From Perilla frutescens (taxonomy: Eukaryota > Streptophyta > Magnoliopsida > Lamiales > Lamiaceae), in assembly GCA_026008535.1 (NCBI GenBank), contig BRKX01000004.1, positions 36,584,501 through 36,648,500 on the forward strand: a stretch of 64,000 nucleotides of DNA. Direction: 5' to 3'. Each line of letters starts with the position of its first letter. Position 1 is the first letter of the stretch. Below the pieces are notes generated by a model. The model was not told the DNA's origin and did no database searches. It saw nothing but the letters and a program-made list of their open reading frames with translations. Position numbers and translations under genes: made by a program. Shown here one piece after another: positions 58,151 to 64,000 of the stretch.

Positions 58151-60663
58151 AAGTTTTGAAATTATTCTTTTATACTTATTCTAAATAAATTATTACCGTT
58201 GTGATACATTGCTTCTCCATCATAATCTAACGGATATAATTTCAAAATGGGAAGATCTCTCACTAAAATGCTTCTAACCAAAATTAACCACTAAAGTGAA
58301 AGTGAGTTGATCGCTTGAGAGACATAAATAGCAAAATCTCACAGCAAATATTTGCTATTTATGGAAACTACCCTATTTTAAAATATATGAAATCTCATCT
58401 ACTAATAAAAAAGAAAAGCTAAAATGTGGATGGCTAAGATGTTCATTGCATTTACTCAGCTGAGCATCAGTCAAATCCTATGGCTGATCAGCTAAAAGGT
58501 ACTCGAGTATTCCCTCGAAGTACATGCATGCAAAGCTTCATTTATATGCAAAGGAGAAGTCATTTGAATCACTTGCTTATCTTCCAAAAGCTCCTTGTAT
58601 TACTTTGCAGCCCCCCCTCTCTCTCTACTCTATTCTATTCTTTTAAACTATTTTCAATCTTGCAGAATGGAACTACCTACTCAACATATCGATCCAGCCA
58701 GAGTTGCTCTAAACATTAAAAGACACAAGTTTCTGAACTTGGACTTTCTAAAGAAGCGACTATCAGATGAAGAATTTAAATGAACGGTGCAAGCAAATGA
58801 AGAAACTGAACTACTTCAGTTTCTCACTCTATCTGCAGAGTATGGAAGATGCTTTCCGGAGCTTGTTGCCGAGTTTTACATAAACGTGCAAGTTGCAGGC
58901 AACAACAACATCATCTCATCAGTCAGGCCCCATGTGATCATAATCACGAAAGATACAATGATGGAGACTCTCCATCTCCCCGGACAAGGCTCAAAAGTTG
59001 ACTCCATATCCATGCCAAAACAAAGAAAATTGTGGAACCAATGGAAGAAACCAGGCATTGAGCATCGAAACTTCACACACAGGCCGAAGGACAACCTACA
59101 GAAGGAGTTCATTCAACTCTGAGATATAGTGATCAATTGTTTCTGAGGTAATCTAGACTACATCCACTTCAGCGTAGAAAATGCTCACCTGATGGCACTC
59201 ATATTTAATCGGTGCAAGGTGGATTAGGCATCGTACATGCTATCACAACTCTGCCACAATGTTCAAAAAGCTCAGTTTCACTATCAAACGGGCACATTCA
59301 AGGAGAAGCTAGGATTTATCAACCGGATAAGCCAGATCATCAGTGCTCAAATCCAAACTCCTCCACTTTACGACACATTGCTGGACAAGAGAGACTTGTT
59401 CCTCATAGTGTTCCTTAAAAGAAATAAAAACTTGAAGCCTTTCAGCAAGATCACAAAGTAGCCGCAAGCTGATGATGAGGATACCACAGCTCTGACTAAA
59501 CTGACCCTCATCAGTCGATGAAAATGTCCCGTGTCAGAAACTGACACGATGAGTGAATCCACTGCACCAGCTGACTCCCAACTAGCTGCCACAAGCTCAG
59601 TAGATGGCGTTGAAGAAAGCTTCAATGAAACTCTCGATCACTTGCTTTTCAGTAAGTTCAACATCGTCGAGAGATATGACTCCCTCCTCTTTCAACAACT
59701 GAGGCGATATCTCCGATGGCACCTCTGGAGATTCCAAGTTAATGAAAAAGTCATGTTCCAACTACTGGAGAAAAAGGGAAGATATTTCTGGAGTCAAGAA
59801 GGTAACTAGAGTCGGCAGTGGATGAACAATCTCTTCACAACATCTCCAACAATCTCAGAGATCATGGATTCGATGATTCAACGGATCCAATATCAAGTTC
59901 CAGCTGACGCTTCTCTAACTTTTAATGAGCCATCAAACTCATCCTCCACTCCACTGGAGTACATCCATCCTCCTCTAACTGAAGAACTCTTCACGAGTTT
60001 AGCTGCGTTGACAACTGAACCTCAAGTTCAATCTTCACTCCCGGATTTACGTCAACTTATGCCAACTGAAGATGCATCCAACTGGCTTCCCTTGCCAACA
60101 CCACAACAGCCATACCCCTCCCCATATGAAGGTAATCTTGCCACTACCTTCAGTTTACTACCACACATTCCCATACCATCATTTGATCTACAAATACATA
60201 TACTTTTGGATGATGCCAAAAAGGGGGAAGATAAGAGTATTGAGAAGAATGATGGAAAATTATTGAGTCTCTGGGATGAGATTCAAAAGGAAAACCTCGC
60301 AGTTTCAGGGGAAGTACAGCCTCAGGAGGAAGATATGAGGACTGTCAAAACTGCTAGAGGAGAGAGGCATCAGCCTCAGGGGGGAGTTTGGAGAGAAGTC
60401 TGGAGAAATGCCAGAGAAGAGACACATCAGTCTTAGGGGGAGTCTGGAGAGATGTTTGGAGGAATGCTAGAAAAAAGGGAGAGTCTAGCAACTGGTGGAA
60501 AAGATGAAGGTGAAGGGAAAGTGAATGCAGTTGAAGAAGTGGTAGCAGCTGAAGAAGAGAAGCTAGGAGAAGCCAGAAACTGAGGAAGAAAAATAAAAAG
60601 AAAAACTGTTGTAGATTGAAAAAATCTAATCAGTTTGTACAAACACAGTTTCTCAGCTATCAT
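58151..60663 (+). pseudogene. Element E 3' ORF module 3 and end of element body
   Basis: The leader 58,151-58,666 contains TAAATTATTACCGTTGTG, shared in part with the other leaders. The ORF starts MELPTQHIDPARVALNIKRH (58,667). Like module 2 it has FPELVAEFYINVQVAGNNN, IISSVRPHVIIITKDTMMET, LHLPGQGSK; then LWNQWKKPGIEHR, YMLSQLCHNVQKAQFHYQTG, and a Pro/Thr-rich C-terminus (SSTPLEYIHPPLTEELFTSL) ending HILLDDAKKGEDKS and polypurine repeats. Stops at 58,781, about 59,120, 59,458 and others disable it. The DAKKGE end beside AAAAAGGGGGAAG is how I remember the 3' end of SIRE elements just before the 3' LTR. Confidence 0.7.
60215..60480 (+). repeat. Polypurine tract and polypurine minisatellite near the 3' end of E
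   Basis: CCAAAAAGGGGGAAGATAAG (about 60,217) is a good plus-strand primer tract. Downstream, two clear 57-60 bp units (60,364-60,420 and 60,421-60,480) and one weaker unit (from about 60,313) each carry a CATCAGCCTCAGGGGGGAG-like core. The G-run core is therefore present at least three times. Confidence 0.7.
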
Positions 60664-61220
60664 TACTACAAAAACGCACATACATAACGGTTATTGTCCG
60701 TTACATATGCCATTTCAGAACCGTTATGTATAGTAGTGTTACGTATTCTACCCAGTATATATAACGGTAATTAACCGTTATCTATACTCACTTTACATAA
60801 CGGTTTATAGCCGTTATCTATACTAAATGAAGCGTTACATATTATGATCTTTCGTAATGGTTTTTATAACAAACCATTACCTATTATATATTATACGTAA
60901 CAGTTTCTTATGAAACCATTACGTATTATATTTTTAGATAACACTCTTTAAGGAACCGTTGCATATTCCACAACATAGATAACGCTTTTTTAGAAACCGT
61001 TATATATTCCATAGCATAGATAACGCTTTAATGAAAAACCGTTACTTATTTTTTCAATTAGATAACGCTTTTTTTAAAACTGTTACGTATTCTTGTATTT
61101 GGATAACGCTTTTTATTTAAAACCGTTACATATTCTTATATTTAGATAACAATTTTTTAAAATCTTTACGTATTCTTGTATTTAGATAACGCTTTTTTTG
61201 GCAACCGTTACGTATAATGT
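60664..61220. mobile_element. CACTA-like transposon end with subterminal repeats
   Basis: TACTACAAAAACGCAC at 60,664 resembles the CACTACAAAAA terminus of plant En/Spm elements with the first C changed to T. Down to about 61,215 follow about ten palindromic units of the form ATAACGGTT...AACCGTTACGTAT, mostly 55-60 bp apart, a typical subterminal array. No transposase and no matching right end were found, so it may be a truncated or interrupted copy. Confidence 0.65.
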
Positions 61221-62053
61221 TGTTCTGCACAATTTTTATAAAAATAAAATTATATTTTCAAATTGTAAATTATCTAAATAATATTTCAAATTAAGCGCTA
61301 AAATGTAAAATAATTATAATAATGAGACATTATCCAAGTATCAATATTTAAATACAAAGGAAAATTCAACACAAATTTAATAAAATCCTAAAATCAATAG
61401 ATAATAAGAAGAATTTATCTAAGTACCAATCTTTTTAAACAAAAAAGAATTAACCACAATTTCAACGGGTAATGGAAGAATTGAGCAACCTTGAACCCTC
61501 CAGTTTCTTCACAAATTCAACATCTTAAAACATTCCTACAATAATAAAACACGTATAAAACCTTAGCTTAAATAGAAAGTGAACGACAAGATTTTGCAAA
61601 TACTCCACAATTCTAACCATCATTCAAATTTTAGTAAGTAAAGTCAATTATGCATATAGTATGACTGGAAGTGAGCCCTTATTATAGGGTGGTACAGTGG
61701 TAAAACTTATAAATCTTTCAAAATTGGAAGTTCCACATGGTTGCGTTCAAGAGAAAGGAATCCTCCGCCTGGTTTAAGCCCCCTTTAATAAACAATAAGC
61801 ACAAGTTAAAATAATAAAATTAGCTTTCAGTTATGAAGAAAACAAAAAAAAAGGAACTGAAGATTAGGATAACCAACTAAACAGATCACATGGAAACATG
61901 TGTCTAAGACAATGATTTCTCAAATACTAACCAGAAAAAATATAAATGCTATCCTTAAAAGAATCATACAATAAAAAAATATTCAATACAAAAAAGACGA
62001 AAAAAATGTAGTAAATTGAAAAAACAGAATAGTATTGTCAATATAATCATATC
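61221..62053. other. AT-rich interior of the CACTA-like segment, no gene; possible SINE head
   Basis: No coding sequence is visible. At about 61,686-61,800 GGTGGTACAGTGGTAAAA (box A-like) and ATGGTTGCGTTCAAG (box B-like) are spaced about 50 bp apart, as in tRNA-derived SINE heads. The match is weak and the 3' end unclear. Confidence 0.35.
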
Positions 62054-63011
62054 TGTTAGTGCCATCTACACTTAAGTGTTCGAGATTGTCATAATCTGTA
62101 TGGCAATATGGTAATATCAAAAGAACATAAAAGGTTTTGGTTATTCATGTTCGAATAACATGTTCTGGACATTACTGTGAACATTCTGCTGTCAATCTGA
62201 TTGAAGATCAAGACATGTACTTAATCATGTTCTTGAACATGGTCATGTACATGGTTGTCCAGAGAGTTTATAAGAGACGTATCATGCTGGAATCAAAGAG
62301 CTAGTGCTGCAGATTCAAGATGGATGTTTCAAAATAGAAGCTGTCTTGTTTGTGATGAAGATCAAGAAGGAAAGAAGAAGTTCTATTCAAGAAAGTCACC
62401 TAAACTAGGAACGTCCAATTTATTTAAGGAAAAAGTTTTCTTGTTGAATTCTAGTCAAAGTAGGACTTCTGATTACCTTGTTTAGGCTATATCTGTTGTT
62501 TATAAATAGCTTGGGAATCAGACTAGATTAGATGAGCACGTTTTTTACGAATACATAAAAGGGCTGGGAGTTAAAAGACTTCATATTCGAAGCATATAGC
62601 ATTCGGATAGACTAGATTTGATCCGCGTGATCATTATGTTTCTAGTCTGTGTTTTAAACTCACTTTCATACACACTTAGAGGAGACTCGGGAGAGATTTT
62701 CTGTGGGAACTAGAGGGATTCTAGGTTGTGAGCGGAGCTCGCAATTCAGTTTAGTGAAAGAGGTTGAATCGGGTAGGAAAGGGGTGGAGTGACGGGAGTC
62801 TTCGTGTAATAGCCTTTGTAACCATTCAACGGAGTAGTAAACTATTTCTCACGGACTTGTGAAGTTCCCCTGATGTAGATCAATTGATCAAACAAGGTTA
62901 CCAACCTCGTTTTCTTTACTTGCTTTAAGTTTTTACATTCTGACCTTGCATGTTCACAACAATGTTCAAGTACATGATGATGAACATGATCGCACAGTTT
63001 ATGTAACTTCA
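62054..63011 (+). repeat. 5' LTR of SIRE-like element F
   Basis: TGTTAGTGCCATCTACAC ... TGTAACTTCA, about 958 bp. It has a TATA box (TTTATAAATAGC, about 62,498-62,510) and a primer site after two bases. The partner LTR lies outside the window, so the left border is inferred from the TGTT start. Repeated ATGTTC/GAACAT words are frequent, for example around 62,150-62,250. Confidence 0.7.
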
Positions 63012-63013
63012 AT

Positions 63014-63030
63014 TGGTACCAGAGCGGGTC
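63014..63030 (+). promoter_or_regulatory. Primer binding site of element F
   Basis: TGGTACCAGAGCGGGTC, an initiator-Met-type site with C instead of T at the sixth base. Confidence 0.75.
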
Positions 63031-63103
63031 GCCTTTGGTTTTAAGTACGAAAAGAGTCCTGAAAAGTACATATCTACGTGAAGGTTTTGGTTGCAGTCCA
63101 ACC

Positions 63104-64000
63104 ATGAGTGCAATCAAAGAAGGAGGATCTACGGTTAGACCACCACTGCTAGAAGGCTATCCCTACTGGAATGCAAGAATGAGGGCGTTTCTGAGATCAC
63201 TTGATGAACTCACATGGGAGTGTCAGTGAAGGATGGGAAAAACCAATTGTTGCCAAAGAAGAAGTGCATGTGGAGATTGAAGAAGGAGAGTGGACTGTGC
63301 CACAGAAGAACCGGTACAATGTCAATTCTAAGACTCTCAATGCAATATTCTCTGCGGTGGATCTTAAGACATTCAGTCTAATCTCAACCTGTGAGACTGC
63401 AAAAGCTGCATGAGACATACTGGAGACCACCTTTGAATGAACTAGTTTTGTGAGGTTGTCAAGACTTCAAAATTTGAAAGCCTCAGAATGGAAGAATCTG
63501 AATCTATTGGAGAGTTTAATGCCAGACTGAGAAGCATATCTAATAAAAGTTTTGCCCTCGAAGAGCCTATCAGCAATGAAAATCTTGTGAGGAAGGTTCT
63601 CAGATCTCTTCTAAAGAAGTTTGCCTACAAAGTTGCTGCAATTGAAGAAGCCAAGGATCTTCTAAAAAAAAAGGAGGAGTTGATCAGATCTGATGGAGAA
63701 CAGAAAGCCTTAATCCAACAGCAAAAGAAGGAGATTGAAGAGTTGTTTGCAGAACTGAAGTCCATCAAAATGAATGTTAACATGCTGAATAATGGATCTG
63801 AGAATCTTGATAAAATTCTCACTACCCCAGGACATTCAGGGAAGAGTCATCCAGGTCTTGGATACAATGGAAGATAATCCAAGATAGTGTTTGTCAAAGC
63901 AAGTACAAGTCAGCCAATGCTTGTACAAAATAATGTTCAGAACATCCAGATGAACATTAATAAAAAAATGACTGCTAATAATGACAACAGAAAAAGAATT
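63104..64000 (+). pseudogene. Element F gag (partial, runs off the window)
   Basis: Starts MSAIKEGGSTVRPPLLEGYP, YWNARMRAFLRSLDELTWE, the SIRE gag N-terminus, then a stop at 63,227. In other frames EGEWTVPQKNRYNVNSKTLN, AIFSAVDLKTFSLIS and MEESESIGEFNARLRSISNK, SFALEEPISNENLVRKVLRS, FAYKVAAIEEAKDL continue the family pattern. A coiled coil (LIQQQKKEIEELFAELKSIK) then follows closely on AKDL, earlier than expected, which suggests an internal deletion. Frameshifts and stops make it non-functional. Confidence 0.8.

Larger units (their letters stand above)
40989..60663 (+). mobile_element. Large SIRE/Maximus-like Copia element E (3' LTR not seen)
   Basis: It starts with a 1.9-kb LTR (TGTTAGG ... 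CCAACA) and a primer site, followed by gag, protease, integrase, RT (YVDDIIF) and RNase H in Copia order. About 7 kb of extra ORFs end in polypurine repeats. Size, the long LTR and extra 3' coding space fit the SIRE (Maximus) lineage. The presumed 5' target bases are ACTAT (40,984-40,988), inside fragment D. No second copy of the LTR occurs in the window; the body runs to about 60,663, where CACTA-like DNA begins, so the 3' LTR is probably beyond the right edge. Stops in every gene and two solo-LTR insertions make it dead. Confidence 0.85.

Noticed and set aside
60690..61215. Regularly spaced palindromic repeats reminiscent of a CRISPR array
   Set aside because: Plant nuclear DNA; units are degenerate, spacing is uneven and the pattern fits CACTA subterminal repeats. 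No cas genes.
61990..62025. AAAAAATGTAGTAAATTG as the right end of the CACTA-like element
   Set aside because: Only TGTAGTA fits; the expected run of T before it is A instead, and no target duplication was found.

Overview
The window is plant nuclear DNA, most likely from a eudicot. The evidence is spliced introns with GT/AG borders, plant LTR retrotransposons primed by initiator-Met tRNA (TGGTATCAGAGC-type sites), a LINE 3' end, a hAT-type MITE, CACTA-like subterminal repeats and a ribosomal-protein retropseudogene. I see no prokaryotic features. Function calls rest on reading the translations by eye; no database search was run.

Region 1 (1 to about 14,790) is the one host gene. It lies on the minus strand, with start codon at 14,285 and at least 17 phase-consistent exons down to 818; its 3' end runs off the left edge. 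It encodes a coiled-coil protein (about 650 residues seen) ending in a domain that resembles the A9-type repeat of AIR9. The introns hold three LINE 3'-end relics, a decayed Ty3/gypsy gag on the opposite strand, two near-perfect hairpins and several local duplications, one of which copies a splice acceptor.

Region 2 (14,790 to 19,200) is intergenic. It holds a dead ribosomal protein eL37 (RPL37) copy on the minus strand, split by a 494-bp hAT-type MITE with a perfect 8-bp target duplication.

Region 3 (19,200 to 40,988) is a four-level nest. A degraded Copia fragment (D) was hit by Copia element A (20,113-40,930, TSD AAAAG). A was hit by minus-strand Copia element B (20,679-36,173, TSD CAGTC). 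B was hit by a nearly intact Ty3/gypsy chromovirus C (25,965-32,157, TSD CGCAG). LTR divergence counted by eye (about 5% for A, about 1.8% for B, about 1.6% for C) agrees with this order.

Region 4 (40,989 to about 60,660) is a large SIRE/Maximus-like Copia element E, inserted in the same fragment D only about 55 bp from A. It carries a 1.9-kb 5' LTR, gag, protease, integrase, RT and RNase H, all with stops. Two independent solo LTRs (S1 45,234-47,487; S2 51,267-53,687) of another, probably Ty3/gypsy, family sit inside it. Downstream of RNase H lie about 7 kb with three related extra ORF modules, each behind an AT-rich leader, ending in a tandemly repeated polypurine tract. This is the most unusual structure in the window. 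No 3' LTR of E is visible.

Region 5 (60,664 to 64,000) starts with a CACTA-like end with an array of AACGGTT/AACCGTT palindromes. It is followed by a possible SINE head, then the 5' LTR, primer site and decayed gag of a further SIRE-like element F that continues past the right edge.

No rRNA or tRNA genes and no CRISPR array were found. Right of 17.4 kb nothing looks like a working host gene.
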